The notes beneath the pieces were generated by a model, which searched no databases, had not been told where the DNA came from, and saw only the letters and a list, made by a program, of their open reading frames with translations. Made by a program: the position numbers and the translations under genes. Shown piece by piece: positions 32,051 to 44,014 of a stretch of DNA of 64,000 nt (position 1 is the stretch's first letter; each line of letters starts with the position of its first letter). Origin of the DNA: Amborella trichopoda (taxonomy: Eukaryota > Streptophyta > Magnoliopsida > Amborellales > Amborellaceae). The stretch spans positions 2,669,676 through 2,733,675 of the forward strand of contig NW_006497672.1 of NCBI RefSeq assembly GCF_000471905.2. Direction: 5' to 3'.

Positions 32051-32941
32051 GCCTTGCTTAGTCCCATGACGGGTTGCCATGTCTTGGACAGCTTCGAAAT
32101 GAGGAGTCGTTGCTTTTTCTCCTCTTAATGTTTGATTGGCCTAGGGCTCATAGTTCATTTTCCTCATCATTTGAAGAGCCTGCTCCCTATAGATAGTCCA
32201 GTCAGGAGGGGCTTTGGCCTCTATTAATGGTGCATTCACTACAAAGCCATCATAGCTTTTGGTCTCAGACACAAAGTCCTTGAGATGTTTCCAAGCATTA
32301 CACATAACCTCCAATTGGCTTCGGAGACTACGAACTTCGTTTCTTAAGTTTGCTAGGGGATCATGCTCTTGAGGGTAAGAAGACTGTGCTTTATCAAATT
32401 TCTCTCCTCCCGCCAGACCAGGGAAGGGTAGAATTTATGGCTGATCACTGGTCCAAGGAGCATCTCTATACTTGTAGCAACCGAATTTTGAAAAACCTTT
32501 CGTGGCGGTTGACGCGCCACTTCTGCTTTCAAGAGTGCACTGGGGATATGCAAGACTTTTTGATGGTCCGGCGTATAGGTGATCTTTAGGAGCTGGGAAT
32601 TATCCCCATCACTTGCTCAATCTCAAGAATAACCTTCGATTCATTTTCTGGCCAAGGTGGCCCAAAACTTGGGGTAGAGGGCGAGGACTCCTCTTTAAGT
32701 GAAGATAGAGTTTCTTCGGGGATGATTGTGGGGATGTTAGAATGAATAGGGGTTAAAGGGAGAGTTTTTCCTTGCCTTTCTTCCTCTTTGAACATGCTTA
32801 CCAATGTTCTCCCCATGTCCTTAACATCTTCATGGGGTGAAGATCGCATCTTTATTGTAGACTTGTGAGTCCCCTCATTCTGCTTTTGAGGTGACACTAG
32901 ATCTGTGAAGGAATAGTTAACATCAACATAGTGGGTTTCGG
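32051..32941 (-). pseudogene. post-protease pol linker, copy A (truncated)
   Basis: The open stretch 32586-32897 is Ser/Pro/Glu-rich and follows the protease. Further downstream (about 32050-32340) an MMRKMNYEP segment recalls the short G-patch-like motif seen between protease and RT in Tat elements. Stops separate the pieces. The frame ends where the antisense unit begins: everything from RT to integrase (about 3.4 kb in copy C) is deleted. Confidence 0.6.
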
Positions 32942-33604
32942 CTATAGGGAATAGTCTTTTGTCAGCATAGACTGTATGTTATCTCCTGTCTCGACTATAC
33001 TTGAAGCACTGGTGCAATGTCGATGGAACCACCCCTGATCATGGAGCCATGGCCGACCGAGGAGAGTGTTGCAGGAAGTGTCGTTGTCGATTACATGAAT
33101 CTGGGCATAATCGTTCAGCTCATCAATCTTAAAACAAAGGCGAACCGTGCCAGCTGGCTTCTCTTCTAACTGGTTGAATCCATGAACTGTGACGTGGGTC
33201 GGAGTAAGATCTTCAGACCCTAACCCTAATCGAGTAAGGATCCTTCTCAGAATAAGGTTGATAGCTGACCCTCCATCTAACATAATTCAGTTGATGGGAC
33301 ATGCATGTAATTCACCAGTGACAAAGAGATGGCGATTATGAAACTTTTCTCCCAGCTGCAGATCATCCTCTGAAAAGGTGATTGACATACATCCTTCTAA
33401 AATCGCAAGGTCCACTTCACTAGGTTCTACTTCGGTCTCATACACCTCAGGGCTAGAGAGAGCCTGAACCAAAGCCATCCGGTAATCCTTCAAGAGCATG
33501 AGGGTGTCGTAGATACTGAGGAGAGTTGAAAGCTTCAGTAGATGCCCTATCACATCATATTTCACCTTTTCTTGGTCAAGACTTTGTGCTCCTACTCCTA
33601 CCAC
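32942..33604 (-). pseudogene. retroviral-type aspartic protease, copy A
   Basis: Two adjacent frames, split by one TGA at about 33284, give FVTGELHACPIN then IMLDGGSAINLI, the flap-side region and HVIDNDTSCNTLLGRPWLHD. DGGS takes the place of the usual D-S/T-G triad, a form I have seen in related plant elements, and LLGRPWLH is the typical second motif. The protease would cut the Gag-Pol polyprotein. Only copy A retains it; copies B and C lack it at the same place. Confidence 0.85.
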
Positions 33605-35463
33605 TGATTTGGGTGGGATGTTGGGTTCAGAAGCAGGTACTGAAATTTGGATTAGGGAGTAGTGGTGAACTAGGAAACTCTAAGGAGCCTAACTTTTGCG
33701 GTGGAGGCTGCAACATTTTCCCGGATCTTAGGCTTATCTGTCCCATCCTCGAACATGCTCCTGAGATTTGCACCATATGATAAGCCTCTTGATCATAGAG
33801 GCTCTTCCCTCTTGATTCTCTTAATCTTTGTTCGAGGTCAGGGTCAGAAAGCCACTGGGGTTTTTTTAACTTTGACTTCTTGCCTTGCCTGTTTCGGTGT
33901 GAGAAGACCTTCCTGAAGCATTATAACAAAGAAGGCATAAAGGATACCAGGGGCTTCATCTTCCTCTTGGACGGTTACTGCATGGAAGGCTTCTGATGCC
34001 CCGAATGCCTTCTTTAATTCTTCAAGCTTGATCTGACCCTTCAGAATCAGGGCCTCAATTATATCGTTTAGCATGAAGCAGTCATCTGTAGGATGATTGA
34101 TCCTTCGATGATAAGATCAATAATTTGCTTAAGTATGGAGTTCAGCTTGTTCAGGGAACTTGGCTTCTGGAAGCTCGATCATATTTTGTTCCAATAATAA
34201 TTGGAACAGTGCAGGGACCCATTACTTCTCAAAGGGGTAGACCTTGTTCCTATGCACGGTGAAATGATCATCCCGATTAAGATTCGTCAGCAGGGGTACT
34301 CTGTTTTACGATTGTTGTTGCTTGCCTGTCTGAGGAGTTGTCTTTACTGTTCTCACTCCTTTGGAGAGGTCCAAAGTTTGAGAGGGAGCCTTCTTTGGGT
34401 TTGTGACCGTGACAGCTGCACTGATCACCCCTTTCTGTTGGCTACCCCCGTGTTAGTCCGAGAGCTGCCATTGCTCTAGCTGTTCCCCAAGCTTGCAGAC
34501 GGTTGTCCTGACCCACCGTGGTGGCATGATAGACTTTCTATGCGGACTGATTTGGAGATTAGCTCTGACATAGAAGTCAGATTAGAGGCTTCGACGTGTA
34601 AAGATATCTCAGGTTGCATGATCCGCACACAAGTTTGGACAGGTTCCTTCTCTGGCATGGGAATAGGATGGCCAGCAGCTAAATTGCTCCATCTTGATAT
34701 GAACTGGTCCACGGGCTCATCAAGGTCTTGAGTCAGGGTGAGAAGCTCGATGGTTTGAACCTCTCTCTCGACCTCATAGAAACACTGGTGGAACAAATTC
34801 TTCATTCCTCCCAAGTATGCACTGAGTTTGGGGGAAGTCGAGCATATCACTAAAAAGCTGGTCCGTCAAGGGTTTCAACAAACTGACAAAGAAGGAGTCT
34901 CCTATCAGCCGCTGTTTCTCGACATGCTACTTGAAAGTGGGTGATATGCTGATTCGAGGACATGGTTCCATTAAATAAGGGAAACTTCCCTTTCTTGTAA
35001 TCTGAGGGAAACACGACCGGGTCAATGTATGAAGGGTACAACCTTTGATAAGGAATTGCACCTTGCATCCTCGGAGTTTGTCTATTCTTTAAGCTGCCAT
35101 CACATCAATATCTGCTTGCGAGACGGGGTGAGGGACAGAATTGTCCTGTAAGACTGAGGGAAGGGGCTGCCTTGGATGTGCACCATCTGAGTGGTGGGAA
35201 TTGACCTCATGGTTAGCTAATTGATGTGCGACATCTATACGATTGATCTTCATCGTCATTGCGTGCACCAGATCTTCAAACTTGTCCATGCAGTCTTTCT
35301 GCGCGTCAGGCTTGTTTATAATCGTCACGCTGATTGTTTCTCTTGGGAGGTTAGCCTTAATTGTAGTTGAGGGCTTACGAACTTGATGTGTCGCACGCGG
35401 CAGATCGGTCAGTAGGGGGCTAGCATGCCCCGAATGAACTCGACTTTTGTATATGCTAATCAC
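33605..35463 (-). pseudogene. gag: gag core of copy A, internally deleted
   Basis: The fragment 34850-35068 holds YQRLYPSYIDPVVFPSDYKK and HFQVACRETAADRR, matching the gag core of copy C. The fragment 34476-34850 holds the LHVEASNLTSMSELISK segment. The fragment 33844-34074 holds the stretch after the first knuckle. The first knuckle itself (about 34077-34118) has lost its first Cys to TGA. The second is missing because about 0.9 kb, equivalent to 15170-16110 of copy C, is deleted at about 33885. The fragment 35089-35463 is the more N-terminal part. Confidence 0.8.
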
Positions 35464-36855
35464 ATGAGGACAGTTCTCGACAGTCTTGGGACCATGGCTG
35501 CTGAGGGGTTGGGTCGTCTTCTATGATGCTAACCACAGTGCAGGGCTCATGGGGCTTTTCTTTAGGCTTTGTCATATGAAGAGGGTAGAAGGGGTTCAGG
35601 CGAAGAGGGTCATCAGAGCTAGTTACCCTGACCGCCTTGATCACTTGCTTGGTGAGAATTCGCAGACCTCTATCGCGTTTAGCTTTGACGTTTTGATGGA
35701 CCTCGCGTCAAAACTGTGATCGGGCCTGTGGCTGGTCAGTTCTTCTTATACAAGCGAGAGATGTCTCGATCAGGTGCGGTAAAAGATGAGGGCTAGGGAC
35801 TGGAGTCATCTTGGGCCGGCGAGGATGAAGGACTTGATCTTCCATAAAGTCTTTGCCTCGAGCTCTCTTGTGGGCTCCAAAGATGCGATCAAAGTGACAG
35901 GACTGATTCCGGATGGTGCTCTTGGGGAAGGTCTTTGAGTACCATGGCTGGAGGCGATTGCTTGAAGAAGGAGGAGCAGACAAGAGCAGGGTTGACCCAT
36001 GAGAACGCCTGAGTCGAGGGCGAGGGGCTGTCTAAAATGGCGATGCGTTCGCACCCGTTGAAGAAGGATCACAGGTAATCTGGGGGTCAGCCCTGGCTTG
36101 AGCAAGTGGTCTGGCATTAGGAGGCTGAGAACTACGAGCAAGTGTCTGTAAGAGAACAAGTGGAGGCTTACGCCTTATAGGGTGTGCTTGTGTGTGCTGA
36201 GTAGGAGGATGAGAAGATCGTCTCCTACGTACTCGGGGTGGCGCACTGACGACATTCCCCCAAGCAGTGAGGTAACGTGAGGGTTGCCCTGAGGTGTGAC
36301 TCGAGTGGATGACCCGTGAGCCTTATTGTGTGTACGAAGGGCGGAGGCCACAGGATCTCCACCTCGATTTTTTTAGCCTCAAGGGATAGAGACTCATGGT
36401 GGTGCAGGAATGTGGGGGGTAGCCTTGCGGCGACCCACAGGAGTAATGACAAGTTGTTTGCCTTTTGCAAAGAGGGATTGGGTAGCCTTCCGACGTACCT
36501 CAGCAATACAACTGACAAGTGACTTGCCGGTGGCTGGGTGAATGCTGTATGTGGCAACAAATGTGGTTCGCCTTGGCGGAGATTCCACCAGAGCGTTGAG
36601 ATGGGGAGTTAGGGACTTGTAGGTCCCTCCTCACGCCAATACAGGTTAAGACCTAGGACCTAGACCTTGGGTCTTTACTCAAAAGAAGGGTTGGGAATGA
36701 AGTTAGGGGAACTTGTTCCCTAGGGACACTCGTAAATGCGAGGATGAGAAAACTCCCAATCCGGATGATTGGGTTACAGAACCCAAGAGCCATAAATGAT
36801 GAGCGAAAACGAAAACACTGAAAGGAGAAACAAGTACGATCTGACTAAGAGGTAG
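35464..36855 (-). pseudogene. N-terminal gag extension / leader ORF region, copy A
   Basis: Broken frames parallel to 17511-19110. They include DPLRLNPFYPLHMTK (35530-35640) and, nearer the primer site, an AEVRRKATQSLFAKGKQ then GRRKATPHIPAPP segment (36394-36588). Conservation in three copies argues for coding. No known domain is recognised. Confidence 0.55.
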
Positions 36856-36860
36856 TAAGT

Positions 36861-36877
36861 CTCTACTGGAGCCACCA
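36861..36877 (-). promoter_or_regulatory. primer binding site, copy A (degenerate)
   Basis: The minus strand reads TGGTGGCTCCAGTAGAG, three bases inside the LTR, matching the 57926-57943 site with several changes. Confidence 0.6.
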
Positions 36878-37679
36878 AACTAGTTAGGTGCCTTGTTCTC
36901 GCCCTCCAGATCAGATGATCGGGCGACATGCATCTTGAGTCTTTGGGAGACTTGAGACATCAAGATCGCTTTCACGGGAACCTCGTTCGAGAACCGATGA
37001 GAGAGGAGTTTAAGGTGGGTTCGGGACTTACTCTGCCTGGCTCACGTGGATGTCATCTTAGATCACGAAGAAAGCCCCCCAATAGTAAAACTGATTTGGA
37101 TTCGCCTCCCTTGGCTTGTATTCTCTTATTTTCTGCAATCGCAAACGTATGACAAATGTTATAAGGCAGGTGGGTCAATTGACCTCACCTTGCATTCGAG
37201 TGAACTTACACAAGAGTGCACATTCAAAGAGAAGAAAAGAATGATGAGATACGAAAGATGGGAGAGAGAAGAATTTGACCAGATAGGGAGATCAACAATG
37301 ACTAAGCTAGTAGGTAATTAGCTTGACGTGGCAGTAAAACGGGCTCGATAACTCAGACTGGATCAATAGAAGTACTATTCAACATCAATACCGATACTGA
37401 CTAGCTAGACATGATGATTTGTCTATCCTGGCAATAAAGCAGGCACAATAATTCTGGCACAACAACATTATGACTAGATGACAAGACTACCATGGAAGGC
37501 TAATCTCGACCCCTCTTAATCAAACAAAAGAATAATGGAAAGAATGGAGATCATAGAGAAAGAATTCGAAGTAAGATGAGAGATGAAGTAGAGAATAGAA
37601 AGAAGGACAGGAAAATAGAGAAAGGAGGGAAGAGTGTGAGAAAAGATAGAAGGAAGGTGCAAGGACACAAATGCCTATG

Positions 37680-38500
37680 AGAGGCGAAGAAGGAAACTTA
37701 GTTGGCGATATGTCTCTGCAGCTATGACGAGTAAGGAGAAGAAGGTCAAGGCACTGGAGGCAATGTGCTCCCGTTAAGGTGACAAAAGAGAGAGAAAGAA
37801 GGTAACACCGACAGCGCTTGAACTTTGTACGTTGTGACGGGGGAAGAGGCATGATAGGAAGCAAGCAGCGCTAAGCTTCACCAGCTGTGTTAAATAAAGA
37901 AGAAAGAGAAGACAAAGACGGTGCTAAGCATCACTGGCTGTGTTAGAAGAAGAGGAGAGATAAGATACAAGAGGCGCTAAGCTTCATCGGCTGTGTTAGA
38001 CAAAGAAGAGAGAGAAGAAATAAATTGTGCTATGCATCGTTGACAGTAAGCATCGTCAGCTGTGTTAAAAAGAGAGGAGAGAGAAGACATTGGTGGCACT
38101 GAGCTTCACCAGCTATGTTAGAAAAAGAAGAGAGAAAGGACACAGACGGTGCTAAGCATTGTCGGTTGTGTTAAGAAGCGGAGAGAGAGGACATAGGCCG
38201 CACTGAGCTTCACCGGCTGTGTTAGACAAAGAAGAGAGAGGACATGACAATGCTAAGCATTACCGACTGCGTTAGGAAGAGAAGAGAGAGAAGGACACAG
38301 GCGGCGCTAAGCATCAACGGCTGTGTTAGGAAAAGAAGAGAGAGGACACAAGTGACGTTAAGTATTGTCGACTACGTTAGGAAGAGAGGAGAGAGAGAAG
38401 GATATTGGCGATGTTAAGCATCATCGGCTGTGTTATGAAGAGAAGAGAGAGAGGGACAAAGGCGGTTTAAGCATCACCAGTTGTGTTAAGAAGAGAGGAG
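37680..38500 (-). repeat. CG-rich hairpin satellite in the shared LTR
   Basis: About sixteen units near 50 bases long; a typical core is GGCGGCGCTAAGCATCAACG flanked by GACACA and CTGTGTTAGG. Unit order and spacing resemble 22480-23260 and, inverted, 20446-21090. Confidence 0.8.
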
Positions 38501-38900
38501 AGAGAAAGAGATAGAGACGAGAAGGGAGAGATAGAGATGAGAAGGAGAGAGAAAGAGATGAGAAGAAGAAAGAAAGAGAGAGAGAGATGAGAAGAAGTGA
38601 GACAAAGAGAGATAGAGATGAGAAGAAGAGAGAGAAAAAGAGGGGAGGAGAGAGAAAGAGGGGAGAAGAGAAAAGAATGAAGAGAGAGAAAGAGGGGAGG
38701 AGAGAAAGAGAAAGAGGAGAGAAAGAGGGGAGGAGAGAGAAAGAGAAAGTGGAGAGGAAGAGGGGAGGAGAGAGAAAGAGAAAGAGAAGAGGAAGAGGGG
38801 AGCAAAGAAAGAGAAAGAGATGAGAGAGGAAAGAGGAGGAGAGAGAAAATTACCTTATCGAAGGATATTAACCCTTTTCTTCTCTCTCCTCTCTCTCTAT
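38501..38900 (-). repeat. GA-rich low-complexity leader tract
   Basis: Nearly pure purine on the plus strand to about 38850, then a short CCTTATCGAAGGATATTAAC core and a pyrimidine stretch to 38900. In the transcript (minus strand) this reads GA tract, core, long CT tract. The core contains GGTAATTTTC, a possible 5' splice site also present in the copy A 3' LTR. Confidence 0.75.
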
Positions 38901-38990
38901 AAGATGCACCCACGAACTCAAGAAAAAATTCAAACTTTATTGATTAATTGAAGAACTGAATCGAAGGTCTTTTACAATTTGGCTTTGCAT

Positions 38991-38999
38991 GTTTATATA
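38991..38999 (-). promoter_or_regulatory. TATA box of the shared LTR
   Basis: TATATAAAC on the minus strand lies about 1.3 kb from the LTR start and just upstream of the GA/CT leader. The CACCCATGTTTGGGCC context on its upstream side is conserved in other family 2 LTRs (51535, 59535, 63825). Confidence 0.7.
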
Positions 39000-40315
39000 A
39001 AATTAGGCCCAAACATGGGTGTACACCCAAACACTACATAAAATTGAAGATAACTACAATTTAATGGAATTAAAAAAAATTCTAAAAATGTGTGTAAAAG
39101 GATTGTTTTGCCCGTGCTTAGCAATGTGTAGAATTTCAAAACAGTCCTTGTTGTTCCCCAAGAACTTGCATGATCTTCCATGACTGATTCGGGGTTTCTT
39201 TAAAGCCCGTTTGATCAAAATATAGTTGTTTCATTGTAGGGATGGGCATGACAATCGATTTGATACCAACTTCAAGCCATGAATCACGTTTTTAAGCCAT
39301 GATTATGAGACTTGAATTTTTGATGAATATTGAAAACTTCAGATCGATAGTGCACTCATTCCTTGATGTTTTTCATCTGTTTCTTCACTGAATCGCAAAT
39401 AGCATGCCGTCATGATCAGGTTGCAACAAACATGACTTGATTTCGTGTTCGTATGAAGACTTTGTCGTCTTGAGTTTTTGGCCGGAATCCTGAAATCTGA
39501 TGGCCATAATTTAAAGTAATTTCGACGCCTTCATGTTCGAAATCCAACCGTTCATCGTATGCGAGGTTCGGACCATAGATTGCCACAGACCTTATGCACA
39601 TAATGCCATTGGTTTCGTGTCGATCAGGTAGCGAGCGCCATGATTTGGCCACTCGAGTAAGGCGTGCTGCTGCTGAATTTTTTGCAATTTTCTTCACGGA
39701 TCAGCAACTTTTTTTTAGTTTTTCTCCTTGCTCGGACATAGTCACAGGGTGTCCCACATATCAAAACGCTCGTCTTGACAAGACAAACAAGCTCACCAAA
39801 TTTGAGCACGATCTGACTCGAGTCATGTGAGATATGGACCCCAAAAGTCACTGCTCGTGACTGTGTAAACAACCACCTTTAATGGTGTTTTGGTGTAGGG
39901 TGGCCTCAGGGGAATAGTGTGCAGCCTACCCCTTTTCAGTATTTTACCCATAACTTTGTCTTGAAGTGTCGATTAAGCCCAAAACTTGACCCAAAGGGGT
40001 TTTCAACCGTGATGGATCCAATGGTGGTGATCCCACAGCAACTTGACGCACAAAAAATATAGTTCTAGTTACAAGGTCCATTTCAGGGTGCTAGAGGCCA
40101 ATTTTTCCGTAATTGTTCCTTTGTGTTCACTGCCTTAGACATATCTTGTCATAAGAAAACTTTGCAAGTGGACTTTTGGAGTGCTGATGAAGATCCCTAC
40201 CAATTCTAGGGCTATTCTGAGACTATCAAAATTTTCACTGTTTTGTAGGCTTTATTGACCTGCTTCCTCTTTATTCCGCATCAAGGACCAAGGTGCTGAA
40301 AAATGCATTTAAACA

Positions 40316-42749
40316 GCTGGTTGAAGCAGCTTGTTGAGACGAGTGCTTCATCAACCTGTTTATTGGTCCAAGAGCCCTTTGCTAGTTTTTACTTGGACTT
40401 GGGAAGCGACATCGTAGAGATGGATTTCACCAACTTCCTTTTTATTCGAGGCTCTTTTACCAATGACCTTTCTTCCACGTTCACCATTATTTTTCTATTT
40501 TTACTTACAATACCCTTTTGGGTTTTCACCATGCTCGGGGTTTTATTCATGAAACTCTTTTGCTCATGTTTTCATAACCGTGCCCGTCTGTCATTTTTAT
40601 TCATGGCGTTCCCTTGTCCAGGTATACACCATGCCCATTATTTTTTGTGAAGGCGTATTTAAGGTCATGCCTTCGGGACCAGTGCGAAGCCTTTTAACGT
40701 CATGCAGCTAAGACATGTACTATAATTTAAGGTCATACAGTTGGACCATGATGGAGATGGATGACATTTTGCTGAGGCCATGGAGCGAGTATGGCAGTGG
40801 TTTTGACTCACTTTGGGAAGATGGGAGGAGGCTACTTATGAAAGATAGATGATATTTGAATGATGAGTGAATATTGGTGACTCACTAACTGACGGCGAGT
40901 AAGGATGGCTCGCTGTTTTGTGAGCATGGGTGAGACTCATTAGGGAATGATGGATAATGATAATGAAGGAAGGTGTGTTTGATGAAGATGGTCAATCGTA
41001 GTGACCTATTGGCTAGTAGCAAGTATGCGTGGTGGAATAATTTGTCGTTTTGTGAGCATGGGTGAAACCCATGGGAAATGGTGAATGTTGTAGAGGGAAA
41101 TGGATCCATTAGGGATTTGGTCATGTGTGGAATCATGTTTAAAGTCTGTCTCCTAGACTTATGCAAAGCCTTTTAACATCATGCAACTCATACGTGATTA
41201 TAGTTTTGAGTCATACAGTTGGACCATGCAGTTTAAGATCATATAACTAGACCTCCGTTACAGTTTAAGGTCATATAGTTTGAATCATTAATGATGAGAA
41301 TTCTCTGAGGATTATTTGGGTCAATATAGCTCCACGAGGATAATGAGCAATGGTCTGCATGTAACTCCGCTGAGAATAACTAGCCGGTGTAAAGATGCAG
41401 CCCCAATGGGGATAGTGGTGAAATACACCCGGTGGAGAGGTGCGTCAATTTCACAGTTTAAAGTACTATTTGTCGTGCCATTTAAAGTCTTACTACAGGG
41501 ACGTGTGTTACAATTTTTAAGGTCTTATAGCTCAGACCATGGCTATGTAGTTTAAAGTCATGTAGCTAGGAACATGCAGTTTAAGGTTGTGCAATTAGAC
41601 CTCCGCTACAGTTTAAGGTCATATAGTTTGGACCATAGCTTTGCTGTTTAAAGTCATGGGCTAGGACCATGCTGTTTAAGGTCGTGCAACTAGACTTCCG
41701 CTATAGTTTAAGGTCATATAGTTTGGACAATGCAGTTTAGGGTCGTGCATCTAGACCATCGTTATAGTTTAAGGTCATATAGTTTGGACCATGTTTTTGG
41801 GCCATTATCAAGGTCTCCATGTAGGTGAAGCTCCATGGGGAATAGGTCTGTGGATGACAATCCGACTCCCAAGGGATAAAATGGTTAAGGCCATAGAGGG
41901 CTTAGATGGAGATGGTGGCTCGAGGGGTAGCAATGAAAGCGGACTTCACTGGGGATTAGGGGGTAAGTGTGATTTTCAGGGGTGAAAGATAGGTTTATGA
42001 AAGGTGACCCGACTCCCTAGGGATAAGATAGCTTGGTGGGAAACAAACCCACTGAGGATTGAAGAGGTAAGCATGACCCCTAACTTCAATGGGGATGATG
42101 GGCTGTAGTACGAGTATGAGTCTTACTGGGGATGAGGGATAGTGGCTTACTCCTGACTCCATTGGGGATGACAGGTCATGGCTTGGGTACAACTCCCCTA
42201 GAATAGTGAGAGAAATCCACAGATCGTAGTGCCATAGCAAGTGCATGACGCTAGGTTTTTAATGACACACGCGGTGTTAGGCCTGTGGATGATGCATGCA
42301 TCTTTAAGCCTCCAGTGAAGTGCACGGTGTTAGTCCTCTAATGAAGTGCACGGTGTTAGTCCTCTAATGAAGTGCACGGTGATGGAATCTGAGCGACGCA
42401 CGACATTGAGTTTAGGAAGAGCGATGCATGGTGATAAGTTGGATGGGGCACGCGATGTTGAGCTTGGGAAAAGCGACATACGATGATAAGTTGGATGAGG
42501 TGCTAGGTGTCGTGGAGCACAGATGGAACTGGGCTTAGTAATGCGCACGAAATTAGTGTTTAGAGGACGCGTGCAGTGTTAAGGCAGATCGAAAGCAACA
42601 TATGGCAGCAGGTTCATGAGACACAGGCGGTAATGGCTTGCATTCAGGGTTCGGGTATGACCCGCCCCGACTTGGTCTTATCACCATTTAGAGTCAAGGA
42701 CTCGAACATCATTTCAAATTTGTGAGGGGCACTTTGTGGCACTGCAGAT
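40316..42749 (-). repeat. 3' non-coding region and tandem arrays, copy B
   Basis: Bases 40316-40650 match copy A at 24780-25090. Bases 40655-41815 hold CAGTTTAAGGTC-type units with two inserts of unrelated sequence (near 40760-41140 and 41300-41460). Bases 41815-42230 match 8416-8815. Bases 42240-42620 hold a repeat of GAAGTGCACGGTGTTAGTCC type, with two adjacent near-identical units at about 42315-42380. Nothing coding is seen. Confidence 0.75.
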
Positions 42750-42757
42750 TATAAAAG
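42750..42757 (+). promoter_or_regulatory. conserved antisense TATA box, copy B
   Basis: TATAAAAG is followed by GGGGTAAAACCCCACTTTCA. It is the best match to a plant TATA box among the three minus-orientation copies and resembles the minus-strand TTTATAAAAGGAGGGG at 62280-62293 of copy D. Confidence 0.6.
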
Positions 42758-44014
42758 GGGGTAAAACCCCACTTTCACCATTTTACTTATAGTAAAACAA
42801 TGAGAGAGTTTCGTGTGGGAGAGAACTTCTGGCAAGAAAAACTTCGGCAAGACCCCATTACTTAGAGACCTACTAATCAAGCCTCAGCAAGTTTGAGGAC
42901 ATTCTTAGAGAGCTCGCGAAGGTCTTCAGAGAGTGTCAGGCCTTCAGAGAGTGTCAGCGTTTCGATCGCGGGGAGAAGAGAGAAAGCAAGCAAGGAACTC
43001 CTGATGTTCAAAGGGATTTTTCTAGTGAGCCTTTGGAGAGTAGAAAAGTGAAAGAAGAAAACCTAGAGGGCCACAGGGGAGCCTTTCCGGAGATTTCGAA
43101 TTATTTCTTGGTGGCATTGGTCACCAGTGGGAGAGGGGGAAAAGATGGAGAAGGTTTCCTGCCGCCAGTGGGAACCCAAAGAGTCACAAAGACCGCCATT
43201 GTTGGAAGGTGGAAAATCAAGGGAAGGTGGACCGTCATCGGGAAGTGAAGGTTGGGGAAACTGAAGAGGCATGAAACATTAAATGCCCCCTGGGAATCGG
43301 GGACAGTGGGAACCGGGGCACCACAAGGGCATGCACAGCATTATGTCACATGCAGTGCTACCTTCGCACGACACTAAGCTACGCGTGGCGATGACCATGC
43401 TTAGTGATATGCCACTAGTGACAATGGTCAGGCGTGGCATTGGCCTGTCCACGATGATGGTAGCATGCAGCGTTGAGCTACTCGCGACAGTGGTCACCTG
43501 CGGAGTTGAGCCATGCACAATGTTGATCACGCGCGACATTGAGTTGCACGCGATGATGACAACGGACGGCGATGCCTTGTGAGGGCCAAGAGTGATGGCA
43601 AATGAGTAGGGCCAACCACTGTGATATGTTGGAAGCCAAGTCCTCCAGCACAACAGTGAAGTCCATGTTGTCTTGAGGAATGACATCCATCATAGGCCAG
43701 CTGCTTGCCAGGGAAGTCCGTGTTGTATATCAGATAGACTCTATCAGAGTACTTCTTCCCTCTCCTCCCTCTCCTGGAAACCAATCATATTTCGTCCAAT
43801 GAATTGAAGCTAACTTGGAAATGGTTGTTCCTTCTCAGAAGCAAGAGAAGGAATTCAGCGTGAACATCCTCTTTTCCTTTGAAGCAAGAGCAACTCTTGA
43901 TACTATATTTGTAATCTCCTTGATAATGGGCTTTTGCAATAAAAGAAATGAATTTATTTTGAGTTGCGTTGCTATTTTTCTTTTTTACTTCATGCATTGC
44001 ATTTTACGAGCACA
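42758..44014 (+). other. antisense leader remnant and spacer, copy B
   Basis: No PMD gene is present. Bases 42790-43270 resemble the antisense leaders of copies A and C. Bases 43290-43580 contain short CG-rich motifs. Bases 43640-44010 align with 10560-11140 of copy C. The antisense gene appears to have been lost before or in the subfamily of copies B and C. Confidence 0.5.

Larger units (their letters stand above)
36881..40315 (-). mobile_element. full family 2 LTR shared by copies A and B
   Basis: This is the most complete family 2 LTR, about 3.4 kb. On the plus strand it runs from TAGTTAGGTGCC (normally TG) to ATGCATTTAAACA. It follows the copy A primer site, so it is A's 5' LTR, and is followed directly by copy B's 3' non-coding region, so it is also B's 3' LTR. 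In sense (minus) order it has about 1.3 kb of U3, the TATA box at 38991, a GA-then-CT leader, hairpin satellites (37680-38500), and a terminal unique part. Confidence 0.8.

Noticed and set aside
38467..38913. 148-codon and 78-codon open frames in the GA-rich tract
   Set aside because: Same low-complexity effect; the region is LTR leader in every related copy.
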